This document shows, piece by piece, positions 26,333 through 34,022 of a DNA stretch of 64,000 nt. The stretch spans positions 1 through 64,000 of the forward strand of contig CATGLK010000004.1 in the NCBI GenBank assembly GCA_949538735.1. Direction: 5' to 3'. This DNA is from an uncultured Clostridia bacterium (lineage in GTDB: Bacteria > Bacillota > Clostridia > TANB77 > CAG-508). The notes below the pieces were generated by a model. It did not search any database and was not told the DNA's origin. It saw only the letters and a program-made list of their open reading frames with translations. Position 1 is the stretch's first letter. Every line of letters begins with the position of its first letter. Both the position numbers and the translations under genes were made by a program.

Positions 26333-26367
26333 AAAAAAGCTATGTCAAAATAGACATAGCTTTTTTT
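26333..26367 (+). terminator. valS terminator
   Basis: AAAGCTATGTC pairs with GACATAGCTTT around AAAATA, followed by T residues. Confidence 0.85.
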
Positions 26368-26466
26368 GTCGAAAACTTTTCAATAAACGACAAAACTTCT
26401 GTAATTTCGCTCTTGGAAAAAAATGGAAAGTAAATTATAATAAGAAAAACTAAGGAGGAAATAAAA

Positions 26467-26784
26467 ATGGAATCAAAATTTTATGAAGAAGACAAGCTTC
26501 TAGTTTTAAAAATAACAGAAGAAATTGATGACCATAAGGTACAAGAGATAAGGAGGAAAGCAGATTATGAAATGGAGAGATATATGCCTAGAAAAGTTAT
26601 ATTTGATTTTGATAGTGTCACTTTCATGGATAGTGCCGGAATCGGACTAATAATAGGAAGATACAAATTTGCAAATATGATAGGAGCAAAATTAGAGCTC
26701 AAAAATTTAGGTCAAAGTATAAAAAGAATATTTGAAATGAGTGGAGTGCTAAAACTAGTGGGTGTTTTTGGGGACAGTCCTTAA
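26467..26784 (+). CDS. spoIIAA: Anti-sigma F factor antagonist SpoIIAA
   Basis: A 105-residue STAS protein that, when dephosphorylated, releases sigma F from SpoIIAB early in forespore development. The conserved phosphorylated serine is in FMDSAGIGLIIGRYK. ATG 26467 follows AAGGAGG. First gene of the spoIIAA-spoIIAB-sigF operon, in the standard order. Oddity: the last nine codons (GVFGDSP and stop) lie inside a family A hairpin repeat that starts at 26760, so the native C-terminus has been replaced or extended by a repeat insertion. The STAS core ends before that point, so function is probably kept. Confidence 0.95.
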   Translation: MESKFYEEDKLLVLKITEEIDDHKVQEIRRKADYEMERYMPRKVIFDFDSVTFMDSAGIGLIIGRYKFANMIGAKLELKNLGQSIKRIFEMSGVLKLVGVFGDSP

Positions 26785-26862
26785 AAACACCCAAACAAAA
26801 AATGTAAATAGAAAAGAAACAAGAAGTTTGGGTGTTTTTAAGGTCTGTCCCCAAAAACACCC
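26760..26862 (+). repeat. Hairpin repeat family A, inverted pair inside the spoIIA operon
   Basis: Unit 26760-26792 (loop GGGGACAGTCCTT) and unit 26830-26862 (loop AAGGTCTGTCCCC) in opposite orientation. The first overlaps the spoIIAA stop; the second ends 17 bases before the spoIIAB start. Confidence 0.88.
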
Positions 26863-26879
26863 AAAAGGAAAGGATAGAT

Positions 26880-27365
26880 ATGAAAGAAGAGTTTAAAAAT
26901 GAAATGAAATTAGAGTTTATTAGCAAGTCAGCAAATGAAGCTTTTGCAAGGATTACAGTTGCTGCGTTTGCTTCTCAATTAGACCCTAGTTTGGAAGAGT
27001 TGGCAGATATAAAAACTGCGGTGTCAGAGGCTGTTACAAATTGTATTGTTCATGGATATGATAAAAGCCAAGGAATTGTGAAGATTGTGGCTAAGTTAAA
27101 GGAGAATGAAATTTTTATAGAGATTTCTGATAAAGGTAAAGGTATTGAAAATGTGGATGCTGCAAAAGAGCCACTATATACTACAAAGCCTAATTTGGAA
27201 AGGTCAGGTATGGGCTTTACTATTATGGAGAGTTTTATGGACAAGCTTGAAGTTCAGTCTATTGTAGGTTTGGGTACAAAGGTTACAATGAGTAAAAAAA
27301 TTAAGCCTAAGCAAGATACAGAAGACGATTTTGAAATGACAGCAACAACTGTAACAAATTCATAA
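26880..27365 (+). CDS. spoIIAB: Anti-sigma F factor SpoIIAB (serine kinase)
   Basis: A 161-residue GHKL-type protein kinase that binds and holds sigma F and phosphorylates SpoIIAA. N-box residues are in [15 protein letters not shown], the G1 box is [11 protein letters not shown], and the G2 box is [16 protein letters not shown] 26880 follows AAAGGAAAGGAT; the open frame upstream is repeat-derived. The C-terminal 25 residues ([20 protein letters not shown]) extend a little beyond the family core. In B. subtilis spoIIAA and spoIIAB overlap tightly; here a repeat pair separates them by 95 bases, which could weaken translational coupling. Confidence 0.96.
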   Translation: MKEEFKNEMKLEFISKSANEAFARITVAAFASQLDPSLEELADIKTAVSEAVTNCIVHGYDKSQGIVKIVAKLKENEIFIEISDKGKGIENVDAAKEPLYTTKPNLERSGMGFTIMESFMDKLEVQSIVGLGTKVTMSKKIKPKQDTEDDFEMTATTVTNS

Positions 27366-27395
27366 ACAAAAGATTAAAAGAAAAGTGGGGTAATT

Positions 27396-28124
27396 ATGTA
27401 CGAAAATGATATGGAATCTATAAAAAAAGCCCAGCAAGGTGATAAGTATGAACTAGAGAAATTAATCAATCATAATAATGGATTAATTTGGAGCATTGTT
27501 AGAAGATTTAATGGCAGAGGTTATGAGTTAGATGATTTATATCAAATTGGTTGTATTGGATTTATCAAGTCTATAAAAAGGTTTGATACTAATTTTGAAG
27601 TTAAACTTTCAACATATGCTGTTCCATATATGATAGGTGAGATAAAAAGATTTATTAGAGATGATGGACCTATTAAAGTTAGTAGAAGTATAAAAGAACT
27701 AGGAATGAAAATAAATGAATTGCAGAGGAGTTATTTGATAAAAAATGGAAGAGAAATAAAAATTGAAGAAATACAAGAAGAATTGAAAGTCACAAAAGAA
27801 GATATAAGTCTTGCACTAGAAGTTTCAAAAGGAGTAGAGTCGATTGAAAGTGCAACTTACATAAATAATAAAGACGGAAATCAAATTAATTTAATAGATA
27901 AAATTTCAACAGATAAAAACGAAGAAGAAATTATTACAAATAAAATAGCAATAAAAGAACTTATAAATGGATTAAAACAAAATGAACAACAAGTTATAAT
28001 GCTAAGATTTTTTAAAGATAAAACTCAAGCTCAAGTAGCCAAGATATTAGGAGTTTCGCAAGTTCAAGTTTCAAGAATTGAACGAAGGGTTTTAGAGCAA
28101 ATGAAAATGAAGCTAAGTTCATAA
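27396..28124 (+). CDS. sigF: Forespore RNA polymerase sigma factor sigma F
   Basis: A 242-residue sigma-70 family factor of the sporulation (F/G) group. Region 2 is DDLYQIGCIGFIKSIKRFD with the -10 recognition helix, region 3 follows, and region 4 contains the helix-turn-helix QAQVAKILGVSQVQVSRIERRVLEQM. Third gene of the spoIIA operon, 30 bases after spoIIAB, with AAAGTGGGG before ATG 27396. It drives early forespore genes; spoIID and the SpoIIQ-like gene downstream belong to engulfment. Sigma G is similar, but position behind spoIIAB settles the assignment. Confidence 0.94.
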   Translation: MYENDMESIKKAQQGDKYELEKLINHNNGLIWSIVRRFNGRGYELDDLYQIGCIGFIKSIKRFDTNFEVKLSTYAVPYMIGEIKRFIRDDGPIKVSRSIKELGMKINELQRSYLIKNGREIKIEEIQEELKVTKEDISLALEVSKGVESIESATYINNKDGNQINLIDKISTDKNEEEIITNKIAIKELINGLKQNEQQVIMLRFFKDKTQAQVAKILGVSQVQVSRIERRVLEQMKMKLSS

Positions 28125-28224
28125 AATCAAGGTTCGAGATAAAAAACAAGCAATATAAGAAAAGTTCAAGATAAAAAATAAGCAATATAAGTTTAAATTA
28201 TAATCAATTAGAAGGGAATTTGTA

Positions 28225-29250
28225 ATGAAAAAATTTTTAACATATTTTTTCTTGTTCGTATTTATCTGTTTTATTTTGCCAGCATTATTAACAAAAAAGG
28301 AAAAGCCAGCAAATTCAGATATTGCAGAAAATACAGCAACTGAGACAAAACAGGAAGAAAATACAGATAATACTCAGCAAACAGAATATAATTATGCAAA
28401 ATATGGGACAATAAAATTATTGCACAGCAAAACAGGAGAAATAGAAGAGATACCAATAGATACATATTTGTATAATGTTGTATCAGCAGAAATGCCAGCA
28501 ACATATGAATTAGAAGCATTAAAAGCACAAGCAATAGTTGCTAGAACATACACAATATATAAAGCCCAAAATCCGAAACACGAAAATGCGGACATATGTG
28601 ATGATTCCACTTGTTGCCAAGCGTGGGTTTCAAAAGATGTTAGATTATCTAGGTGGGAGGAAAATGTAAGAGAAAGCAACTGGACAAAAATTGAGCAGTG
28701 TGTAAATGAAACAAAAGGAAAAATTGTTACATATGAAAATAAACCAATAAATGCGTTTTTTCATGCCAATAGTGGTGGAACAACAGAAATGCCAGTAAAT
28801 GTTTGGGGTGGCTCAAATTTTCCATATTTGCAGGTGGTAGAAACGGCAGGCGAAGAAGGCTACAACCAATATGCGTCACAAGTAGTTTTAAGTCCAGATG
28901 ATTTAATTGCTAAATTGAAAGCAAAATATCAAGATATTCAAATTAATTTTGACAGTGGTGAAGACATAAAAGTGTTAGACTATACAGACAGCAAAAGAGT
29001 AAAGACTGTTAAATTTGGAAATCACGAGCTTTCAGGTGTTGAGACAAGAACTTTATTAGGATTAAGGTCAACTAATTTTAAAATTGAAAATGAAAATGGA
29101 AATATTAAATTTTCAGTAGTTGGTTATGGACATGGTGTTGGAATGAGCCAGACTGGTGCTGATGCAATGGCAAAACAAGGGAGTACATGTAATGATATTA
29201 TAAATCATTTTTATGTTGGAGTAGAAATTAAAGATATAAATTCGTTATAA
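28225..29250 (+). CDS. spoIID: Stage II sporulation protein D (engulfment lytic transglycosylase)
   Basis: A 341-residue membrane-anchored peptidoglycan enzyme that trims denuded glycan strands during engulfment. The N-terminal transmembrane helix is FLTYFFLFVFICFILPALL. The SpoIID domain has IDTYLYNVVSAEMPATYELEALKAQAIVARTY (catalytic Glu region), FHANSGGTTEMPVNVWGG and the C-terminal YGHGVGMSQTGADAMA. Cys-rich ICDDSTCCQAW is the usual metal/disulfide site of this family. AGAAGGGAA precedes ATG 28225. It is followed by the SpoIIQ-like gene, an order found in clostridia where DMP proteins and SpoIIQ cooperate. Confidence 0.95.
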   Translation: MKKFLTYFFLFVFICFILPALLTKKEKPANSDIAENTATETKQEENTDNTQQTEYNYAKYGTIKLLHSKTGEIEEIPIDTYLYNVVSAEMPATYELEALKAQAIVARTYTIYKAQNPKHENADICDDSTCCQAWVSKDVRLSRWEENVRESNWTKIEQCVNETKGKIVTYENKPINAFFHANSGGTTEMPVNVWGGSNFPYLQVVETAGEEGYNQYASQVVLSPDDLIAKLKAKYQDIQINFDSGEDIKVLDYTDSKRVKTVKFGNHELSGVETRTLLGLRSTNFKIENENGNIKFSVVGYGHGVGMSQTGADAMAKQGSTCNDIINHFYVGVEIKDINSL

Positions 29251-29310
29251 ATGTATATTCTTCTAAAAAAAGGAAATACTTGTATTAACAAAGTATTTAA
29301 GGAGGATTAT

Positions 29311-30138
29311 ATGAGAAGAAATTCAAGAAAACCAAACCGTCAAACAAAATCACTTAGTGATAAAATTATTATTTATTCTTGCATAGCAGTAGCAATACTT
29401 GCAGCAATTTTAATAGGGCTACTTTTATATAGTAAATCTTTAAGTGATGATGTAAAAGAAGGAACTATGACATTAGAGCAAATGGCAAATATTAATAAGA
29501 ATAATGAAAAAGAAGATACACAAAGTGCAAGTACAGAAATAGGAAAAAGTGTAGAAGATGCTAAACAAGAGACAAACACAACAAATAATACAACTTCTAA
29601 CAACACAGTAGCAAATACAACAACAAAAAATACAAATACATCAGTAAATACAACTAAGACAAATACTAATTCAACTAAAAGCAATACTGCGGCAAATACA
29701 GCAACAGCTAAAAAGGAAGAGCCTAAAAAGGAATTAAGTTTTGCAAAGCCAGTAGATGGAGAAATTATGAAGGAATTTGCAAAGGATAATTTAGTTTATT
29801 CTAATACATTAGAAGAATGGGTTACACATTTAGGAATTGATATAAAAGCAGAGAAAACAACTGTTGTAAAATCAGCAGAAGCAGGGAAAGTTAAATCAAT
29901 TAAAAATGACCCTAGATATGGGTTAACTGTTGTAATTGAGCATGATAACGGATATCAAACAGTTTATTCTAATCTTTTAACTGCTGAATTTGTAGTTGAA
30001 GGTGAAAAAGTAGATAAGGGACAAACTATTGGTACTGTTGGTAATACAGCTGCTTTTGAAAGTGGAGATGAGCCACATCTTCATTTTGAATTATTAAAAG
30101 ATTCTATTCAAGTTGATCCAAGTATTTATTTAAAATAA
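29311..30138 (+). CDS. spoIIQ: SpoIIQ-like M23 (LytM) endopeptidase
   Basis: A 275-residue forespore membrane protein candidate. A single transmembrane helix (IIIYSCIAVAILAAILIGLLL) is followed by a long Thr/Asn-rich linker (about residues 60-140) and a LytM domain. HLGIDI supplies the first His/Asp pair and HLHFEL the HxH pair, so the zinc site appears complete, as in clostridial SpoIIQ and unlike B. subtilis SpoIIQ. ATG 29311 follows TAAGGAGG; the upstream frame is not needed. The position right after spoIID supports an engulfment-channel role with SpoIIIAH. A generic LytM cell-wall hydrolase is the alternative. Confidence 0.85.
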   Translation: MRRNSRKPNRQTKSLSDKIIIYSCIAVAILAAILIGLLLYSKSLSDDVKEGTMTLEQMANINKNNEKEDTQSASTEIGKSVEDAKQETNTTNNTTSNNTVANTTTKNTNTSVNTTKTNTNSTKSNTAANTATAKKEEPKKELSFAKPVDGEIMKEFAKDNLVYSNTLEEWVTHLGIDIKAEKTTVVKSAEAGKVKSIKNDPRYGLTVVIEHDNGYQTVYSNLLTAEFVVEGEKVDKGQTIGTVGNTAAFESGDEPHLHFELLKDSIQVDPSIYLK

Positions 30139-30152
30139 TTATAGAAATATAA

Positions 30153-30182
30153 AAACAGACAGGTATTTTACCTGTCTGTTTA
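30153..30182. terminator. Bidirectional terminator between convergent genes
   Basis: AAACAGACAGGTA and TACCTGTCTGTTT form a near-perfect stem with A-rich and T-rich flanks, placed between the stops of the SpoIIQ-like gene and the reverse-strand gene. Confidence 0.85.
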
Positions 30183-30186
30183 GGAG

Positions 30187-30771
30187 TTATACTTCTTCTT
30201 CAAATGGAATCATTGTAGTAAGGAGTTTGTCTCCGCAAAAGCCTACTACTTTTAAACGTGGAGTGCTAAGGAACTGTTTTTTAGACCCTTTGTATAAACT
30301 TTTCAAGCAGTTCAACTCATTTTCAATAAGCTTAATTTGAGATTGCAGATTTGCAATTTCTTGCTTTCGCTTGAGCATAGTGCTTTCAAGACTTTCGAAA
30401 GAAATATCAGAATTTCTAAGGAATACTTCCAATTCGTTATTTCCTTCGTTCAGCTTTTTATGAAGCTGGTCTACAAGAGGCTTTCTCAAACTTATATAGT
30501 GTTCGCGAAGCTCCTCCCATGCTCCAAAGTTTTTCTCCCAGAAGTAATTGTCAATTGCATTTTGAAATTCCTTACTTGCAATAGAATGACTAATTTGCTC
30601 TGGATAAAACCACTCAGAAAGTTCTGAGCGAACTTCATCTGTCAAAATTGCGGAAATAGTAATATCATTAGAGCTATATGAAGCCATTTCTACAATTCTT
30701 TTGGTGATGACAAGTAAATCATCACTAGTGAGCTCCCGAAAGAGAGCTTTTTTTGAAGCTGTTAAAACCAC
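30187..30771 (-). CDS. Hypothetical coiled-coil protein with foreign-looking codon usage
   Basis: Not recognised. It has 194 residues and no membrane segment; residues about 100-160 are predicted coiled-coil (STMLKRKQEIANLQSQIKLI). GTG 30771 is the start: GAGGAG is well placed and a consensus promoter lies upstream on this strand. Arginine is written with CGC, CGA, CGT and CGG, and many codons end in C or G, unlike the AGA-dominated neighbours, which suggests recent transfer. Codon 12 is CGG (TTT CGG GAG) and must be read in frame, since a +1 shift would hit a stop after about 15 codons. It sits alone, reversed, among sporulation genes. No function is proposed. Confidence 0.65.
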   Translation of the reverse strand: MVLTASKKALFRELTSDDLLVITKRIVEMASYSSNDITISAILTDEVRSELSEWFYPEQISHSIASKEFQNAIDNYFWEKNFGAWEELREHYISLRKPLVDQLHKKLNEGNNELEVFLRNSDISFESLESTMLKRKQEIANLQSQIKLIENELNCLKSLYKGSKKQFLSTPRLKVVGFCGDKLLTTMIPFEEEV

Positions 30772-30823
30772 AGTATTTCTCCTCTTACCCTTTTGGGTGA
30801 ATGGTATTTGTTACCATAACTAT

Positions 30824-30852
30824 ATTATAGCAAATCTACATAAAATAGTCAA
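30824..30852 (-). promoter_or_regulatory. Promoter of the reverse-strand hypothetical gene
   Basis: On the minus strand TTGACT (30852-30847), 17-base spacer, TATAAT (30829-30824). Confidence 0.75.
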
Positions 30853-30895
30853 GGCTTGCCAACATAGTTAAAATTAGACGTACACAAATATTTCA

Positions 30896-30924
30896 TTGAC
30901 ACTCTCTAAAAAATATAGTATTAT
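30896..30924 (+). promoter_or_regulatory. Promoter of ymdB
   Basis: TTGACA (30896-30901), 17-base spacer, TATTAT (30919-30924), 35 bases before the start. Confidence 0.7.
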
Positions 30925-30958
30925 AGAACAGTAAAATAAATGAAAAGAGGGAAACAAA

Positions 30959-31732
30959 ATGAAAGTATTAGCAGTAGGTGATATAATAGGTACAGCAGGA
31001 ATAAGAAAACTAAAAAATACATTATCAAAAATAAGAGAAAGCGAAAATATAGATTTTGTAATAGTAAATGGAGAAAACTCAGCAGAAGGAATGGGGATAA
31101 CAGAAAGAAATTTCAATGATATATTAGCAGAAAAAGTAGATGTAGTAACAATGGGAAATCATACTTGGGGTAAAAAAGAAATATTCAAATTTATAGACCA
31201 CCCAAAATTAATAAGACCAGCAAATTACCCAAAAGGAGTAGTAGGAAAAGGTTATAATATCTATAAATGCAAGAATAAAAAAATAGCAGTAATTAATTTA
31301 ATTGGAAGAGTAGATATAAATGTACTATCTGAAAATCCATTTGTGTTAGCAAAAGAATTAGTTGCAAAATTACAAAAAGAGGCAGATATAATAATTATAG
31401 ATTTCCATGCAGAGGCGACAGCAGAGAAAATTGCATTAGGATATTTCTTAGATGGAAAAGTCACAGCAGTATATGGAACACATACACACGTACAAACAGC
31501 TGATGAAACTATATTAGAAAAAGGTACAGGATATATTACAGATATTGGTATGACAGGACCAAAAAAATCAGTAATAGGAATGGATGTAGACGCTTCTGTT
31601 AAAAGATTTGAAACAACACTTCCTGAGAAATATAGAATTGCTACAGGTGAATGTATATTTAATGGTGTAATTTTTGATATTGATGATAATACTAATAAAG
31701 TTAAAGAAATTAAAAGGATAAATATTAGATAA
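30959..31732 (+). CDS. ymdB: YmdB-type metallophosphoesterase (cyclic-nucleotide phosphodiesterase)
   Basis: A 257-residue calcineurin-fold enzyme of the TIGR00282/YmdB family, which hydrolyses cyclic nucleotides and affects sporulation and biofilm decisions in B. subtilis. Metal-binding motifs are VGDIIGTAG, VNGENSAEG, MGNHTWGKKE, IIDFHAEATAEK and VYGTHTHVQTADE; DIGMTGP follows. Length is normal. It has its own promoter. In many Firmicutes ymdB lies next to spoVS, and that order is kept here. Confidence 0.94.
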   Translation: MKVLAVGDIIGTAGIRKLKNTLSKIRESENIDFVIVNGENSAEGMGITERNFNDILAEKVDVVTMGNHTWGKKEIFKFIDHPKLIRPANYPKGVVGKGYNIYKCKNKKIAVINLIGRVDINVLSENPFVLAKELVAKLQKEADIIIIDFHAEATAEKIALGYFLDGKVTAVYGTHTHVQTADETILEKGTGYITDIGMTGPKKSVIGMDVDASVKRFETTLPEKYRIATGECIFNGVIFDIDDNTNKVKEIKRINIR

Positions 31733-31737
31733 AATTG

Positions 31738-31785
31738 ATAGACTTGGTTGATTTTAAACGAAAGTTAACTAAGTCTATATTTTTG
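31738..31785 (+). terminator. ymdB terminator
   Basis: ATAGACTTGGTT pairs with AACTAAGTCTAT, followed by ATTTTTG. The spacer to 31973 holds no other gene; a weak promoter-like TTTACA element near 31891 could serve spoVS. Confidence 0.65.
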
Positions 31786-31973
31786 TTATCGAAATCAAGC
31801 TACTAGTGTTTTAAATTAAAGGAAAATCTAGTATTTGTCGAAAATGATTTTTTAATGCGATGAAAAATTCCAAAAATTTCCAAAAAAGACTTTACAAATA
31901 TTTCCAAATATTGTAAAATAAAAATCGTAAAAGTTGCAACAACAAAAATAAAAATTATAGGAGGCAAAAGAAA

Positions 31974-32237
31974 ATGGAAATATTAAAAATTTCATCAAAA
32001 TCAAACCCAAATTCAGTAGCAGGAGCAATAGCTGGATTGGTAAAAGAATCAAACAAAGCAGAAATGCAAGCAATTGGAGCAGGAGCGCTAAATCAAGCAG
32101 TAAAAGCAGTGGCAATAGCAAGAGGTTTTGTTGCACCAGCAGGTGTGGATTTAGTTTGTATACCAGCATTTGCAGAGGTTGAAGTTGAAGGAGAAGATAG
32201 AACAGGTATAAAGCTAATTGTAGAGTCAAGAGCTTAA
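31974..32237 (+). CDS. spoVS: Stage V sporulation protein S
   Basis: An 87-residue Alba-like protein needed for late spore development and coat assembly. It is almost entirely the conserved family sequence: LKISSKSNPNSVAGAIAGL, AIGAGALNQAVKAVAIARGF and DLVCIPAFAEVEVEGEDRTG. AGGAGG precedes ATG 31974. A terminator follows. Full length and intact. Confidence 0.97.
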   Translation: MEILKISSKSNPNSVAGAIAGLVKESNKAEMQAIGAGALNQAVKAVAIARGFVAPAGVDLVCIPAFAEVEVEGEDRTGIKLIVESRA

Positions 32238-32249
32238 TATAAATAAAGT

Positions 32250-32279
32250 AGCAGGTTATTAAAAATAGCCTGTTTTTTG
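32250..32279 (+). terminator. spoVS terminator
   Basis: GCAGGTTATT pairs with AATAGCCTG(T) around AAA, followed by six T. Confidence 0.75.
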
Positions 32280-32342
32280 TTGTATAGAGAAATCGAAATT
32301 AACCCATTATTGTTCTTTGAAAAAATAATAGAGAGATACTTA

Positions 32343-32372
32343 TTGACATAATTCTTGCAAAATAAATATAAT
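32343..32372 (+). promoter_or_regulatory. Promoter of third pilin-like gene
   Basis: TTGACA (32343-32348), 18-base spacer, TATAAT (32367-32372). The preceding AGAGATACTTATTGACATAA repeats the block in front of DGR target 1. Confidence 0.65.
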
Positions 32373-32405
32373 CATATATATAAAATAAACAAGGGGATAT
32401 GTCAA

Positions 32406-33813
32406 ATGAAAAGAAATGAAAAAGCAATAACTTTAATGGCCTTAGTTATTACAATTATAGTTTTACTAATATTAGCACGGAATCACAATTAGTGCAGTAT
32501 CAGGAGAAAATGGAGCAGTAAGCAAAACAGCAGAAGCAAAAACTTTAACAGAATTATCAGCTATAAAAGAGCAAATAGAATTAGATACTATAAGAGAAGA
32601 AATAAGATATATGAATGTAGAAAAATGTAAAGAAAGGTTCTCAAAAATTACCAATAAGTACAAAGATAATATTGGAATTTACAGAGAAAAAATAATATTT
32701 TTAGCTGATGAAAGTTCAGTAGAAGCTCAAAATGCTAAGAAGGTTGGATTTGATATTATTAATATGAATGTTGAAGAATTCAAATATTATATTGAATTAG
32801 GAAAATTAGAAGATAGTGCAATTGAACATAAAAATTTCCCAATTGGTAGAGAACTTAATACATATGAGTTTGCAGACACTATTAAAATTGGAGATGTGTC
32901 ATATGGAGTTGGTTGGTTTTTAATTGGAAATTATACACAAGATGAAAAGAATAATAAAACATATAATTCTCAATACGAAGAGCTAGGTATGCAAGACACA
33001 ACACATGCACCTTATATAATAAATTATAATACAGGAGAAGTTTTAAGTATAGACGGAATGGTTATGTATAAGGCAGAAATTCAAGTTCATTCATTTAATG
33101 CTTCGTCGAGATTAGCAAATGCAATAACATATGTTGATGATAAAACTAAAAAGACAGGTACACATTATGGAAATTTGTATTCAACATCGTTATATACTGG
33201 ACTAGTCCATCAAGGGAATGCAAACTATAGTGATAATAGAGGAACATTAGAATATGATGAAAATGGGGCACTAATACTAGATGAAGACAATGCAATTCCT
33301 GTTTTAGAAGTAAAACAAAAATATAAAATAGATGACCTATATTCTATAAATACAACAATTGAAGGCGATATTTATCAAGGATGGGATTGTGCTAAAACTA
33401 TAGTAGCATTATCAGATATAGAGTGTAGATATATATCTTGGATTGGAATATATAAAGGATATTTACACGTATATTCATTTTCTAATCAACCAGAAATAAA
33501 TTTAAATGAGGTGATAACAAAAATAGGTTTTGCAAGTATAGATATCTCAAAATACGAAGGAAAAGTAATGAATATTCAAGTTGTTGCAAAACGAAGTGGA
33601 ACAACAAAAGTGTATATAAATGGAGAATTGATTAAAACATTTCAATCAGGAGATGAGCAACTTACATATAATTATACAACAATAGGTGATTTAAGAGTGG
33701 GCAGGAATTTGAAGTTTGTAGGAAAGATGTATGATTTTGCATTGTATGCTGCAGAACTTGAAGAAAAGGATGTACAAGAAATTTGGCAAAGTTCTAAAAA
33801 ATATATAAAATAG
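32406..33813 (+). CDS. Pilin-like surface protein with LamG domain, needs +1 frameshift
   Basis: From ATG 32406, 24 codons give KAITLMALVITIIVLLILA, the same prepilin-like segment as the DGR targets. CGG follows at 32478-32480. A +1 shift reads GGA and continues GITISAVSGENGAVSKTAEA to TAG 33811-33813, about 468 residues. The C-terminal third (IYKGYLHVYSF, ASIDISKYEGKVMNIQVVA, KVYINGELIKTF, GRNLKFVGKMYDFALYAAEL) is a LamG/concanavalin-like jelly-roll domain, probably binding a glycan. It has no variable repeat and is not a DGR target. Its promoter block matches target 1, so it may be co-regulated. Without the shift only a short membrane peptide results. Confidence 0.82.
32478..32481 (+). other. 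+1 frameshift site, GCA CGG A to GCA (C) GGA
   Basis: Third pilin-like segment with the same break after LLILA. Frame 0 reads CGG AAT CAC AAT TAG and stops at once; the +1 frame continues to the LamG domain. Confidence 0.85.
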
Positions 33814-33816
33814 TAA

Positions 33817-33849
33817 AAACCTTTAGAGAAAATCTAAAGGTTTTTTAAA
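33817..33849 (+). terminator. Terminator after LamG pilin-like gene
   Basis: AAACCTTTAGA and TCTAAAGGTTT form a stem followed by TTTT. The spacer to 34022 shows only AT-rich sequence. Confidence 0.8.
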
Positions 33850-34022
33850 ATCAACTTGATCGTTTTTCAGATCTAAATGTCTTACTTAATTGAGTGTATT
33901 ACAACTCGTAACAGAATTTCTTCTGTCAATATTATTATACTCAATTTGTTAGAAAAAATCAATAAAAATCTTGAAATTTTGCTCAATATAATGTATGATA
34001 AGCAAAGGATATGAGGTGGAAT

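Noticed and set aside
30700..30771. A CGG frameshift in the reverse-strand gene
   Set aside because: Upstream and downstream parts are in the same frame; a +1 shift at codon 12 would stop after about 15 codons.
32406..33813. LamG pilin-like gene as a third DGR target
   Set aside because: Its 3' end has no similarity to the TR; it shares only the pilin-like 5' block and promoter.
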